From positions 177,093 through 241,092 of the forward strand of contig NZ_BCWR01000010.1 in assembly GCF_001592305.1 (NCBI RefSeq): 64,000 bases of DNA. Reading direction: 5' to 3'. The position numbers and the translations under genes are program-made. Shown one piece after another: positions 25,957 through 36,209 of this stretch. Source of the stretch: Hydrogenophaga taeniospiralis CCUG 15921 (GTDB lineage: Bacteria > Pseudomonadota > Gammaproteobacteria > Burkholderiales > Burkholderiaceae_C). Within the stretch, counting starts at the first letter, position 1. Each line of letters starts with the position of its first letter. The notes beneath the pieces were generated by a model, which saw nothing but the letters and a program-made list of their open reading frames with translations, had not been told where the DNA came from and made no database searches.

Positions 25957-26157
25957 ATGGAAAAGCTGCTGATTGCAACCCGCCGTTTTCTTCGCGACGA
26001 AGAAGGCGTGACCGCCATTGAATATGGCCTGATCGCTGCCCTGATCGCGGTGGTGATCATCGTTGGGGCTGGCCTGGTGGGGACCAACCTCAACACCCTT
26101 TTCACCGACATCTCTAACTGCCTGGCAAACCCGCCGGCTGGAGCCATCTGCGGTTGA
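25957..26157 (+). CDS. flp: Flp-type IVb major pilin 1
   Basis: The 66-residue prepilin has a short charged leader, the prepilin peptidase site EEG/VTAIEYGL with the Flp-specific Glu-Tyr pair, and a single hydrophobic helix (LIAALIAVVIIVGAGLVG). Processed Flp subunits form the adhesive pili assembled by the downstream tad products. Two cysteines lie in the C-terminal tail (SNC, AIC), which could form a disulfide. A strong hairpin follows the gene, as expected when pilin must be made in excess over machinery. Confidence 0.93.
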   Translation: MEKLLIATRRFLRDEEGVTAIEYGLIAALIAVVIIVGAGLVGTNLNTLFTDISNCLANPPAGAICG

Positions 26158-26165
26158 CCGGTGCT

Positions 26166-26214
26166 GGGTTGGCTGACCGAGAGGCCCGGAGAAGGGCGGG
26201 CGGTCAGCCCACCC
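26166..26214 (+). terminator. Stem-loop after flp1
   Basis: GGCTGACCG (26171-26179) pairs with CGGTCAGCC (26201-26209), extended by GGGT/ACCC across one mismatch. It sits 10 bases behind the flp stop. There is no T-run, so it may stabilise the pilin mRNA or weaken read-through rather than end transcription fully. Confidence 0.6.
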
Positions 26215-26271
26215 GCGGCGGGCGGAGCATTTGTTCCGCTGACCCCGGTGAACACATCAAGGGCTTCAACC

Positions 26272-26454
26272 ATGTCAAGACCCTCCTGCGGATGCCGCCA
26301 TCGGCAGCAAGGCGTGAGCGCCATCGAATACGGCTTGCTCGCTTCGCTGATCGCCTTGGTGGCCATCGTGGGCATGACCGCACTGGGGAATGCCAACGGA
26401 GCGGGTTGGGACGCATGGGTGGCGAGCGTGCTCGCCGTGATTTCGCCTCCATGA
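26272..26454 (+). CDS. Flp-type IVb pilin 2
   Basis: The 60-residue second prepilin has a leader with two cysteines (SCGCRHRQQG), the cleavage site QQG/VSAIEYGL and one hydrophobic helix ending in a short tail VISPP. It is divergent from pilin 1 and may be a minor or alternative Flp subunit. The ATG at 26272 gives a leader of ordinary length; the open frame upstream to 26161 lies in the stem-loop and is not likely to be translated. Confidence 0.85.
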   Translation: MSRPSCGCRHRQQGVSAIEYGLLASLIALVAIVGMTALGNANGAGWDAWVASVLAVISPP

Positions 26455-26462
26455 ACAGGGCA

Positions 26463-26602
26463 GGCCTGCGCGCAGGCCGGGAGCAGCGCAGTCGGCAACG
26501 GCTGGGCGCCTGGATGAGAACCATGATCGGTCCAACCTTCGGAAGGTTGCCGAGAGCGCGATAGAGACGACCACCACCGGTTTTGCCCTTTGGCGCAAAA
26601 CC
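26463..26602 (+). other. Cluster of three small hairpins between flp2 and cpaA
   Basis: The gap holds the perfect 16-base palindrome GGCCTGCG/CGCAGGCC (26463-26478), CAACCTT-CGG-AAGGTTG (26533-26549) and GGTTTTGC/GCAAAACC (26579-26586 with 26595-26602). Such a run between pilin and assembly genes suggests transcript attenuation or RNA processing. No gene is visible here. Confidence 0.5.
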
Positions 26603-26619
26603 CGAACTGGGAGTTGGGC

Positions 26620-27225
26620 ATGAACATCGGCATGGCACCTGGCGACTGGCAGGTATTGGGCTTGGGCCTGCTGGCGTTGTGTCTTGCGCTGGCCGCACTC
26701 TCCGATGGGCGGCAGCGCCGCATTCCCAACGCGCTGGTGCTGGCAACCCTGCTGGTCGGCCTGCTGTTGAACGCCCTCGGCCCGCAACCTTTCCGCGACA
26801 ACCAAGGCCTGTTTTCCCTCTACCCCGGTGCCCTCGGTTGGGGCGCCAGCGTGCTGGGCGCGCTGGTGGCGCTGGTGGTCTTCCTTCCCTTCCACGCCTT
26901 GCGCGCCCTGGGCGCCGGCGACGTGAAGCTGTTTGCCGCCGTGGGCGCTTTCGCCGGCCCGGCTGCCAGCGTGAACCTCGCCTTGTGGGTGCTGCTGGCC
27001 GGCGGTCTGCTGGCGCTGGCCCGCATGGCCATGGCGCGCAATACCCGCCTGGTGATGCGCAACACGCTGGCCGCTCTGGGCCAGATGCTGCCGGGCTCGG
27101 TCGGTTCCTTTGATGCCCGCACCCAGACCGCCTGGCGCATGCCCTACGCGGTGGCCATCGCGCTCGGTGTTGCGGCCCACGCCGCCTGGCTGTTCAGCGG
27201 CCACGCTCCCATCCTCCACTTCTGA
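26620..27225 (+). CDS. tadV: Prepilin peptidase TadV/CpaA
   Basis: The 201-residue membrane protein belongs to the short A24 (type IV prepilin) peptidases of tad loci. It has several hydrophobic helices and the two catalytic aspartate sites: the first in LAALSDGRQRRIPN and the second in LGAGDVKLFAAVGAF (GxGD motif). It cleaves the Flp and TadE/TadF leaders. The ATG at 26620 has GGGAG upstream; a TTG ten codons earlier lies in a hairpin and is less likely. Confidence 0.9.
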   Translation: MNIGMAPGDWQVLGLGLLALCLALAALSDGRQRRIPNALVLATLLVGLLLNALGPQPFRDNQGLFSLYPGALGWGASVLGALVALVVFLPFHALRALGAGDVKLFAAVGAFAGPAASVNLALWVLLAGGLLALARMAMARNTRLVMRNTLAALGQMLPGSVGSFDARTQTAWRMPYAVAIALGVAAHAAWLFSGHAPILHF

Positions 27226-27234
27226 AAGCCAGCC

Positions 27235-28587
27235 ATGCAAGAGCTTTCACTTTCCAGCGCCTCCCCACTGCTCAAGGCCGTCGTGGCCGAGCCCTTCGTC
27301 GATGCGGTGGATGTGGAAGGCCTGCCCGCGTCGTTCGTGATCGACCTGGCCTTGCGGCATTTCGCGCGCAAGGGCGAGCTCAAGCTCTTTGCCGTGGCGC
27401 AGCAACTGGGCCTGCCGGTGCCGGTGATGGACAAGCTGTTGACCCAGATGCGCAGCCTGTCCCTGCTGGAAGTACCACGGCGCGGCACGCTGGAGGGCGA
27501 CATCAGTTTTGCGCTCACCGATGCCGGCCAGCGCATGGCGCGCATGGCCTTTGACAAGTGCCAGTACGTGGGTCCGGCACCCGTGACGCTGGCCGACTAC
27601 GTGGCCCAGGTGAAGGAACAGGTCCAGCACCAGGCGCCGGTGCGCGCCGAGCGCCTGCAGCAGGTGCTCAAGGACATGGTCATGGCGCCCGAGCTGCTGC
27701 CCACGCTGGGCAGCGCGCTCAACTCGGGCAAGGCGATCTACCTGCACGGCGACAGCGGCACCGGCAAGACCTATCTGGCCGAGCACCTGGTGCGCACCCT
27801 TGACGGGCACATCTGGGTGCCCCACGCGCTGTATGTCGATGGCGAGGTGGTGCAGGTGTTTGACCCGATCGTGCACAAGCGGGTGACCCTGGCGCCGGTG
27901 CCCGATCGCACGCTGGCCCGCGATCTGTCGACCGACGGCCGCTGGGTGCGCAGCGAGCGGCCGGTGGTGATCGCCGGTGGCGAACTCACCCTGGACACGC
28001 TCGACCTGGAATACGACCCCCACACCCGCCTGCACACGGCATCGCCCCAGTTGAAGGCCAACAACGGCATTTTCGTGATCGACGACCTGGGGCGCCAGCG
28101 CGTGAGCCCGAGCGAGCTCATGAACCGCTGGATCGTGCCGCTGGACCGCCATGTGGACTACCTGACGCTCAACACCGGCACCAAGTTCGCCGTGCCGTTC
28201 GATGTGCGGGTGATCTTCGCGAGCAATCTGCCGCCCAGCGATCTGGTGGACCCGGCCTTTGCCCGCCGGCTGGGCTACAAGATCCGGATCGACGCGCTCG
28301 ATGCCAACCGCTACCGCAGCGTGGTGAGCCAGGCATGCGCACGCACCGGCGTGCCCGAGGACCCGGCCGGGGTGGATTACCTCATCCACACGCTGCACCC
28401 GCGCGACGGGCAGCCCTACTACCCGTGCATTCCGTTTGATGTGATCAGCAAGATCGCCGACCTCGCCCGCTACCTGGAGCAGCCCGCCCGCATGACACCC
28501 GAACGGCTGGAGTGGGCCTGGCACACCTACTTCGGCCGCGAGGATCGCCTCGGCGTTGCCGCCATTCCCACGCATTCAGGAGAATGA
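27235..28587 (+). CDS. AAA+ ATPase of the tad locus with N-terminal winged-helix-like region
   Basis: The 450-residue protein has a Walker A GDSGTGKT (about residue 178), Walker B IFVIDDLG (about 281), a sensor-like VIFASNLPPSDL and an arginine-finger region PAFARRLGYKIR. The N-terminal 130 residues look like a winged helix (VIDLALRHFARKGELKLFAVAQQLGLP). It is not the TadA secretion ATPase, which is encoded at 34844. Position between tadV and cpaB ties it to pilus biogenesis, but no function is established as far as I know. A bacterial regulator or assembly chaperone is possible. Confidence 0.75.
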   Translation: MQELSLSSASPLLKAVVAEPFVDAVDVEGLPASFVIDLALRHFARKGELKLFAVAQQLGLPVPVMDKLLTQMRSLSLLEVPRRGTLEGDISFALTDAGQRMARMAFDKCQYVGPAPVTLADYVAQVKEQVQHQAPVRAERLQQVLKDMVMAPELLPTLGSALNSGKAIYLHGDSGTGKTYLAEHLVRTLDGHIWVPHALYVDGEVVQVFDPIVHKRVTLAPVPDRTLARDLSTDGRWVRSERPVVIAGGELTLDTLDLEYDPHTRLHTASPQLKANNGIFVIDDLGRQRVSPSELMNRWIVPLDRHVDYLTLNTGTKFAVPFDVRVIFASNLPPSDLVDPAFARRLGYKIRIDALDANRYRSVVSQACARTGVPEDPAGVDYLIHTLHPRDGQPYYPCIPFDVISKIADLARYLEQPARMTPERLEWAWHTYFGREDRLGVAAIPTHSGE

Positions 28588-28589
28588 AA

Positions 28590-29444
28590 ATGCAAAGCAA
28601 ACGCGCCTTCGTGATGCTGGCCCTGTCGGTGCTGGCCGGTGTGGCCGCCGTGATCCTGGCCGCCCGCTGGATGGGGCAACAGGCTTCGGGCGAGCGGGCC
28701 ACCGTGCTGGTGGCCACGAGCGATCTCGATCTCGGTCAGGCGATCACCGCCCCGATGCTGCGGCCCATCGCCTGGCCGGCCGGCGCGCAGCCGGAGGGGT
28801 CGTTCAACGATGCCTCGAAGCTCGAAGGCCGGGTGGTGCGCACCAGCATCTACAAAGGCGAGCCGGTGCTGGAGCCCAAACTGGCCCCCGAAGGGACCAA
28901 GGCCGGCCTGGACTCCGTCATCAAGAAAGGGCATCGCGCCATCACCGTGAAGGTCAACGAGGTGGTGGGCGTGGCCGGCTTTCTGGCGCCGGGCAGCCAT
29001 GTGGACCTGCTGGTGAACATCAAGGACGACCGCGACACGGCCATTTCGCGGGTGGTGCTGGAACGCATCATGGTGCTGGCGGTGGCCCAGGAGGCCCGGC
29101 GTCCCGAAGAGACCAAGGCCCGCGTGGTCAACGCCGTCACGCTGGAGGTGACCCCCGAGCAGGCCGAAAAGATCGACCTGGCACGCAACGTGGGCTCCTT
29201 GTCGCTGATGCTGCGCAACCAGGTGGACACGCAGGACAACGCCACGGCGGGCGTCACCCGCAAAGACCTCTTCGGCGATGCGGCGCCCGTGGTGAGTCCC
29301 CCGGTTGCCGTGGCCGTCGTCAAAAAGCCAGCGCCGGTTCGCCGTGCCGCCACGCCGCGCCCGCCCGCACCCCGCATCCCGGTCGAACCCACCAACACGG
29401 TGGAACTGATCCGCGGCATCCAGAAGTCTTCGTCTCAGTTCTAA
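28590..29444 (+). CDS. cpaB: Flp pilus assembly protein CpaB/RcpC
   Basis: The 284-residue protein has an N-terminal membrane anchor (FVMLALSVLAGVAAVIL), a SAF/AFP-like domain (ATVLVATSDLDLGQAITAPML and RTSIYKGEPVLEPKLAP) and a long Pro/Ala-rich C-terminal tail (about 225-265). CpaB works in the periplasm with the CpaC secretin. Two ATGs lie six bases apart; 28590 is chosen because AGGAGA is seven bases upstream of it and only one base from the first. Confidence 0.9.
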   Translation: MQSKRAFVMLALSVLAGVAAVILAARWMGQQASGERATVLVATSDLDLGQAITAPMLRPIAWPAGAQPEGSFNDASKLEGRVVRTSIYKGEPVLEPKLAPEGTKAGLDSVIKKGHRAITVKVNEVVGVAGFLAPGSHVDLLVNIKDDRDTAISRVVLERIMVLAVAQEARRPEETKARVVNAVTLEVTPEQAEKIDLARNVGSLSLMLRNQVDTQDNATAGVTRKDLFGDAAPVVSPPVAVAVVKKPAPVRRAATPRPPAPRIPVEPTNTVELIRGIQKSSSQF

Positions 29445-29453
29445 GGAAGCATC

Positions 29454-31013
29454 ATGAAAACACACGTTCTGCATGCACTGAGTGCTTCCATCTGGGCCGC
29501 GGGCCTGCTCACCGTGAGCGCCTGGTCGCAAACCGTCGCGACCAAGGGCGTGACCACCAGCAAGGTGGCCGCGGCGCCGATGTCGGCCGACGTCGGCACC
29601 GACCTGGCCGCCATCGGGCCGTCGATCAACCTGACCGTCGGCAAGTCCACCCTGCTGCGCATGCCGTCGGCCGTGAGCCGGATTTCGCTCGGCAACCCCA
29701 GCGTGGCCGACGTGACGCTGATCAGCGCGACCGAGCTGTACCTGCTGGGCAAGACCTACGGCTCAACCAACCTCATCGTCTGGCGCAAGGGGGGCGGGCC
29801 GACCGCCATCGACGTCAATGTGAACATCGACCACCAGCGCATGGAGGCCAAGCTGCGCGAACTGCTGCCGAATGAAAAAGGCATCCAGGTGCGCCCGGCG
29901 GCCGACTCAGTGATCCTCACCGGGGTGGTGTCGAGCGCCGTCAAGGCCAAGGCCGCCGAGGAAATTGCCGCGGCCTTCGTGCGTGACGTGAACAAGAGTC
30001 TGGTGTTGCCGGTGATGGCGGGCGACAAGCCCGCCGAGCCGGGCACCAAGCTGGCGGTCAGCAGTGGCGGTGGTGGTGGTGCGGCAGCGGCCAACACGGC
30101 GGGCGCCAAGGTGGTCAACCTGCTGAGCATTGCCGAAGCCCAGCAGGTGATGCTGGAGGTCGTCGTGGCCGAGGTGTCCAAGACCCTCATGGACAAGATG
30201 GGCGCCAACCTGCTCTTCAGCCGCACCAACGGCAGCTGGACCTACGGCATCGGATCGGCCTTTGGCGGCGACGGCCGTGGCCTGCTCAGCGCCATCAAGA
30301 GCAACGGCAATGGCATCGAGATCGACGCCGAGAAGAGCAATGGCCTGGTGAAGATCCTCGCCGAGCCCAATCTGGTGGCCATCAGCGGCCAGGAGGCCAG
30401 TTTTCTCGCGGGCGGCAAGATCTTCATTCCCGTGGCGCGCAGCAATGAAGTCACCGGTGGCACCACCATCACGCTCGAGGAAAAAGAGTTTGGCGTGGGC
30501 GTGAAATTCACCCCCACGGTGCTCGAAGGCGGCCGCATCCACCTGAAGGTCTCGCCCGAAGTGTCCGAGCTGTCGCAGACCGGCACGCCGTTCACCACGG
30601 TGAACGGCCAGACGGCGATCCTGCCCAGCTTCACCACCCGCCGCGCGCAGACCTCGGTGCAGCTCATGGACGGCCAGAGCCTGGCCATTGCCGGCCTGAT
30701 CAAGAACAACGTGCGCCAGGCCATGGACGCGTTGCCCGGCCTGGGCGAGGTGCCGGTGCTGGGCGCCTTGTTCCGCAGCAACGAATTCCAGGGCGACCGC
30801 AGCGAACTCATGTTCGTGATCACGCCGCGCCTGGTCAAGCCGATCGACCCGGGCTACATCCTGCCCACCGACGGCTACAAGCCACCCAGCCGTTCCGAGT
30901 TCTACCTCGGCAACCAGCTGGAAGGCACGGGCCGTGTCGACGTGCCCACCGATCGACCCGTCGCCGCGCCACCCGCCCCGGCCGCGGGCAGCGGCGGCAT
31001 GGAAGTGAAGTAA
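29454..31013 (+). CDS. cpaC: Flp pilus outer-membrane secretin CpaC/RcpA
   Basis: The 519-residue exported secretin has a signal peptide (to about residue 25), the pilus-specific N-terminal domain (VGKSTLLRMPSAVSRISLGNPSVADV), a BON-like segment, a Gly/Ala linker (SSGGGGGAAAANTAGAK) and the secretin core: EANFLAG-type stretch QEASFLAGGKIFIP, FGVGVKFTPTVLEGGRIHLKVSPEVSEL, TTRRAQTSVQLMDGQSLAIAGL and LPGLGEVPVLGALFRS. It forms the pilus exit channel. Confidence 0.92.
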   Translation: MKTHVLHALSASIWAAGLLTVSAWSQTVATKGVTTSKVAAAPMSADVGTDLAAIGPSINLTVGKSTLLRMPSAVSRISLGNPSVADVTLISATELYLLGKTYGSTNLIVWRKGGGPTAIDVNVNIDHQRMEAKLRELLPNEKGIQVRPAADSVILTGVVSSAVKAKAAEEIAAAFVRDVNKSLVLPVMAGDKPAEPGTKLAVSSGGGGGAAAANTAGAKVVNLLSIAEAQQVMLEVVVAEVSKTLMDKMGANLLFSRTNGSWTYGIGSAFGGDGRGLLSAIKSNGNGIEIDAEKSNGLVKILAEPNLVAISGQEASFLAGGKIFIPVARSNEVTGGTTITLEEKEFGVGVKFTPTVLEGGRIHLKVSPEVSELSQTGTPFTTVNGQTAILPSFTTRRAQTSVQLMDGQSLAIAGLIKNNVRQAMDALPGLGEVPVLGALFRSNEFQGDRSELMFVITPRLVKPIDPGYILPTDGYKPPSRSEFYLGNQLEGTGRVDVPTDRPVAAPPAPAAGSGGMEVK

Positions 31014-31024
31014 GGAGCATCAGC

Positions 31025-31318
31025 ATGTCCCCCACCACCACCTCGTTCCTTCGCCTGGCCTCCCTGCTGGGCGCCCCCTGCCTGCTGGTGGCCTGCGCCA
31101 GCACCACACCGCAGCTCGACGCCGCGTTCGGCAACGCGGTGCGCGAGGCCCGCATGGCCCAGACCCTCAACCCCAAGGCCTCGGAGAACACCGACCCGGT
31201 GCTGGGGATCGACGGCAAAGCCGGGGCATCGGCGCAGCAGCGTTACCAGGAGTCGTTCCAGGCGCCGCCCAAGACCTTCGAGATCATCAACATCGGCGGG
31301 GCGATCACGGGCCAATGA
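31025..31318 (+). CDS. Small tad-locus lipoprotein
   Basis: The 97-residue protein has a signal peptide with lipobox LVAC, then FGNAVREARMAQTLNPKA and a C-terminal GIDGKAGASAQQRYQESFQAP. The last motif (G-x-DG-x-x-A-x-x-A...RY) also occurs at the end of CpaD/RcpB-type pilus lipoproteins, so it may serve as a short CpaD-like partner of the secretin. AAGGAG precedes the start. It lies in the slot where cpaD is found in other tad loci. Confidence 0.72.
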   Translation: MSPTTTSFLRLASLLGAPCLLVACASTTPQLDAAFGNAVREARMAQTLNPKASENTDPVLGIDGKAGASAQQRYQESFQAPPKTFEIINIGGAITGQ

Positions 31319-31340
31319 CCCGCCGCCCCAGGAGATCGCC

Positions 31341-32636
31341 ATGCGACTGCCTTCACGCCAGCGCCCTTGCACCCACCGCCAGCGCGGCGCGGTGGCGATC
31401 GTTCTGGGCCTGACGATCATGGTGTTGATCGGGTTCGCCGGGCTGGCCCTCGACCTGGGCCGCTTCTTCGCGATCAAGACCGAGTTGCAGAACGGGATGG
31501 ACGCCTGCGCGCTGGCCGCCGCCTCCCAATTGAGGCCTGGGCAGAACAACCCCACCGCGCTGACCAAGGCCATCGCCTACGGGCGCGTCTTTTCCACCGG
31601 AGGAGTGGACGATCCGGCCACCCCGGCGGGGGAAGGCAATACCGAGGCGATCAAGAACCGGGCCAATTTCCAGAGCATGGTGATCGACATCGCGGCCAGC
31701 CAGATCACGTTTTCGGCCACCTTGGCCGGCCCGTATGAGGAGGCCGGTGCGGCCGACTACAACACGGCCGCCTTTGCCAAGTGCACCTACCCCCTGACCG
31801 GGCTGCCCATCCTTTTCATGCGGGTGCTCAATCCCTTGCTGAGCACGCAGACCGTGTCGGCCATGGCGGCCGCCACCCTGGCGCCTTCGGCCTCCGCCTG
31901 CGCGATACCGGTGGCCGTGTGCAAGGCGCCGGGCAGCACCGCGGCGTCCAACTTCGGGCTGACCGTCGGACAGTGGATGAGCCCACCGGAGGGGGCTGGC
32001 TCGCCCTATGGGACCGGCAACTTCGGCTGGATCGACTTCACCCCGCCTGGAGGAGGCGCCTCCGAGCTGGCGGATCTGTTGACGGGGCCAGGGCAATGCG
32101 ACACCAACATCGGCACCGAGGTGGGTGAGCCGGGCTCGATTTCGTCGCTGGATGTGGCCTGGAACTCCCGGTTTGGCTTGTACAAGCCCGGCGCGGGCAA
32201 CCCCCAGGCGGGGTCGGCGCCACCGGATGTGACGGGCTACAGCTACACGACGGCCAACTGGACGCTCGGAGCCAACGCCTACACCGGCACGGTGGCGGGG
32301 CAGTTCAACTATGGCAATGCCGCGGCGAACTACCGGCCCTACCAGGTCGATCCACCCAACCCCTACAACCGGTTGACCGACACCCAGCACAACACCCTGG
32401 GCCGCTTCCGGCGGGTGGTGGTGGCCCCGGTGGTGGACTGCACCGCGTGGAACACCGGCGGTGCGAACCCCGTGGTGGACGGCTGGGCCTGCGTCCTGAT
32501 GCTCAACCCCTTGCTGGCGGTGGGGGACGTCCCAGGCCTCGAATTCCTGGGCCTGAGCACCAATGCCGGCAGTCCCTGTTCCACGAACGGCGCCCCCGGC
32601 ACCTTCGGGCCGCTCGTTCCCCAACTGGTGCAGTGA
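31341..32636 (+). CDS. tadG: TadG-like protein with N-terminal Tad domain
   Basis: The 431-residue protein opens with the Tad/TadG helix RGAVAIVLGLTIMVLIGFAGLALDLGRFFAIKTELQNGMDACALAAA, which anchors it in the inner membrane. The remaining region is a Gly/Asn/Pro/Tyr-rich periplasmic domain (for example TGYSYTTANWTLGANAYTG). The function in Flp pili is accessory; some TadG proteins may be surface or tip components. Length fits short TadG proteins that lack a von Willebrand domain. Confidence 0.8.
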   Translation: MRLPSRQRPCTHRQRGAVAIVLGLTIMVLIGFAGLALDLGRFFAIKTELQNGMDACALAAASQLRPGQNNPTALTKAIAYGRVFSTGGVDDPATPAGEGNTEAIKNRANFQSMVIDIAASQITFSATLAGPYEEAGAADYNTAAFAKCTYPLTGLPILFMRVLNPLLSTQTVSAMAAATLAPSASACAIPVAVCKAPGSTAASNFGLTVGQWMSPPEGAGSPYGTGNFGWIDFTPPGGGASELADLLTGPGQCDTNIGTEVGEPGSISSLDVAWNSRFGLYKPGAGNPQAGSAPPDVTGYSYTTANWTLGANAYTGTVAGQFNYGNAAANYRPYQVDPPNPYNRLTDTQHNTLGRFRRVVVAPVVDCTAWNTGGANPVVDGWACVLMLNPLLAVGDVPGLEFLGLSTNAGSPCSTNGAPGTFGPLVPQLVQ

Positions 32637-32638
32637 CC

Positions 32639-33133
32639 ATGCGCAGCACCATGCATTCACAACGGGGCGTCGCTGCCGTGGAGATGGCGATCGTCCTCAT
32701 TCCGATGCTGGTGCTCTGCTTCGGCATCACCGAACTGGGGCGCGCGCTGTACCAGTACAACGGCCTGGTCAAGGCCACGCGCGGTGCTGCGCGTTACCTG
32801 TCGCAGCAGAGCCTGGCCAGCCCGCCCCCGGGGGAGACCGCCGACGGTCTTCGCCTCAAGGCCCGTTCGCTGGCGTTGTGCGGGGCCTTCGATTGCAGCG
32901 GAGTGCCTGCCCTGGTGCCCAACCTCACGCTGGCCATGATTTCCGTGTGCGATCCCGTGGCCTGCGTGGGCACCCATGCCAATGTGCTGACCGGTGAAGG
33001 CACCACCAGCCTCGTGACGGTGAGCATCGGTGCCGGAGATGCCGGCTACGGCTTCACGTCTGCGGTGCCCTGGGTGGTCCCGAGCATCACCTTCGGCACG
33101 ATCAACATCACCATGGCGTCGAGCACGAACTGA
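32639..33133 (+). CDS. tadE: TadE-family pseudopilin
   Basis: The 164-residue protein has the cleavage site QRG/VAAVEMAI, a hydrophobic helix and a small periplasmic domain with four cysteines (ALCGAFDCSG, SVCDPVAC). TadE/TadF pseudopilins are processed by the prepilin peptidase and are needed for pilus assembly. The ATG at 32639 follows the previous stop by two bases; MHSQRG at 32651 is an alternative start. Confidence 0.88.
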   Translation: MRSTMHSQRGVAAVEMAIVLIPMLVLCFGITELGRALYQYNGLVKATRGAARYLSQQSLASPPPGETADGLRLKARSLALCGAFDCSGVPALVPNLTLAMISVCDPVACVGTHANVLTGEGTTSLVTVSIGAGDAGYGFTSAVPWVVPSITFGTINITMASSTN

Positions 33134-33143
33134 GGTCACTGCC

Positions 33144-33608
33144 GTGAAACCCACCCGCAAGCTCCTTTGTCCCCGTGTCAGGCGCCAGGCCCAGCGCGGT
33201 GTGGCCGCGGTCGAGTTCGCGCTGATCGCCATCTTCTTCTTCACCCTGTTGCTGGGCATCATGGAGTTTGGGCGCTGGCTCTTTCTGCTCAACGGCGCCA
33301 ACGAGGCCACCCGCCTCGGTGCCCGGCTGGCGGTGGTGTGCAGCGTCGAGGCGCCAGGGGATCTCACGCTCATCAAGGCGCGCATGAGCGCGATGACCGG
33401 GGGCGGCATTCCGGCCGACAACATGGTGCTCGACTACGTTCCGGTGAACTGCGACGCGTCGAGTTGCCTGACCGTGACCGCGCGCATCGTCGGGGCCACC
33501 TTCACCCCGGTCAGCCCCTTCTTTGGCGGCGCCTTTTCGATTCCCGAGTTTCCCACCAGCCTGCCGCGCGAGTACATGACGAGCGCGGGCAACCCTGTGT
33601 GCCCATAG
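33144..33608 (+). CDS. tadF: TadE/TadF-family pseudopilin
   Basis: The 154-residue second pseudopilin has the site QRG/VAAVEFALIAIFFFTLLLGIMEFGRW and a periplasmic domain with a close cysteine pair (CDASSC) and a C-terminal cysteine. A GTG start at 33144 is chosen because it lies 10 bases after the tadE stop, has TGAGG upstream and gives a normal leader; no ATG fits. It probably pairs with the preceding TadE. The name tadF is by position only. Confidence 0.82.
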   Translation: MKPTRKLLCPRVRRQAQRGVAAVEFALIAIFFFTLLLGIMEFGRWLFLLNGANEATRLGARLAVVCSVEAPGDLTLIKARMSAMTGGGIPADNMVLDYVPVNCDASSCLTVTARIVGATFTPVSPFFGGAFSIPEFPTSLPREYMTSAGNPVCP

Positions 33609-33621
33609 GACCCAAACCACC

Positions 33622-34797
33622 ATGTCACACAAAGTTTCCCTCATCTTCGAAACCACCGAAGAACGCGACCAGCTCATCGGAAAGCTCAGGCCGCTGCCCG
33701 ATGTGAGCATCAATGCCCACGTGGGGGGCGCTCGAATCTTGCAGGCCGTGATGCACAAGGACCAACCGGACCTGGTTCTGATGTCGGTGTTGCGACCGGA
33801 CGATGCGGCTTTCGAGATGATCGAAGCCGCGACCCTGCGTCACCCGACGGTGATGCTGTTGCTGGTGAGCTGGGAAACGGACATGGCCACGCTCAAGCGC
33901 GCCATGCGGGCCGGGGTGCGCGATGTATTGCCCGGGCCTTTGAGCACGGCGTCGGTCAAGGTGGGCGTGGAATACATCGAAGAATCCAAGTCGATCACCT
34001 CACAGTTCGTGGACAACGAGGGAACGCTGTACGCGTTCATGTCCGCCAAGGGTGGCTGCGGCTGCACCTTTCTCGTCACCAACCTGGCCTATCTGCTCGC
34101 CCAGGCCTCCAAGCGGGTGTTGATCGTGGACCTGAACCTGTATTTCGGCGACGCGGTCAGCTACCTCACGAGCCGCAAGCCCGATGCCAGCGTGGTCGAC
34201 ATGGCGCGCCAGAGCCGCCGGCTCGACGCCGCGCTGCTGGCGGTGAGCGTGCTCAAGGTGCGGGACAACCTGCATGTGCTGTGTGCGCCGGAACTGCCCT
34301 ACCAACTCGAAGAGGTGACGCCCGAGACCGTGGCGGCCCTGCTGGGCCTGGCGCGCACCGAATACGACTTTGTGCTGCTCGACATGGCGCGGGTGATGGA
34401 CCCGGCGGCGGTGAAGGCGCTGGACCTGGCCGAGCGCATCCACGTGGTGGCCGGACAGAGCTTGCCCGCCCTGCGGGACGCCCAGCGAATCATCGGTGTG
34501 TTCGAAGGACTGAGCTACCCCCGCGACAAGATCCAGCTGGTGCTCAACCGCTACAGCAAGAGCAGCCAGATCCTCCTGAGCGAAGTGGAGCGGGCCACGG
34601 GGCACAAGGTGGCCCGGGTCGTGCCGGCCAGCGACGAGGCGGTACTGGCCTCCATCAACCAGGGCATTCCACTCGCCAAGCTGGCGGCGCGCGATCCGGT
34701 GGCGCGCGCGTTGCAAGAGTGGGCGCATGAGCTTTCGCCGGTCGCGGTGCATGCGGGAAAGCTGAGCTGGCTGTCGACGATCACGGGACGCACGTGA
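33622..34797 (+). CDS. tadZ: Pilus localisation ATPase-like protein TadZ/CpaE
   Basis: The 391-residue protein has an N-terminal receiver-like domain (about 1-125, without a full phosphorylation site) and a ParA/MinD-like domain. The deviant Walker A region reads [14 protein letters not shown] (about residue 140), where the usual KGGVGKT lysine is cysteine, and Walker B is [12 protein letters not shown]. CpaE/TadZ proteins often have altered ATP sites and place the pilus machine at the pole. The gene lies directly before tadA, as in most tad loci. Confidence 0.88.
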   Translation: MSHKVSLIFETTEERDQLIGKLRPLPDVSINAHVGGARILQAVMHKDQPDLVLMSVLRPDDAAFEMIEAATLRHPTVMLLLVSWETDMATLKRAMRAGVRDVLPGPLSTASVKVGVEYIEESKSITSQFVDNEGTLYAFMSAKGGCGCTFLVTNLAYLLAQASKRVLIVDLNLYFGDAVSYLTSRKPDASVVDMARQSRRLDAALLAVSVLKVRDNLHVLCAPELPYQLEEVTPETVAALLGLARTEYDFVLLDMARVMDPAAVKALDLAERIHVVAGQSLPALRDAQRIIGVFEGLSYPRDKIQLVLNRYSKSSQILLSEVERATGHKVARVVPASDEAVLASINQGIPLAKLAARDPVARALQEWAHELSPVAVHAGKLSWLSTITGRT

Positions 34798-34843
34798 ACG
34801 ACAGCGTTCCATCCCACCCCCCTCCTTACCGAGCACAAACACC

Positions 34844-36205
<1,362 letters not shown>

Positions 36206-36209
36206 CGGT

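Noticed and set aside
26154..26564. 136-codon plus-strand open frame overlapping flp2
   Set aside because: It runs through the stem-loop and flp2 in another frame, and flp2 has a clear pilin sequence.
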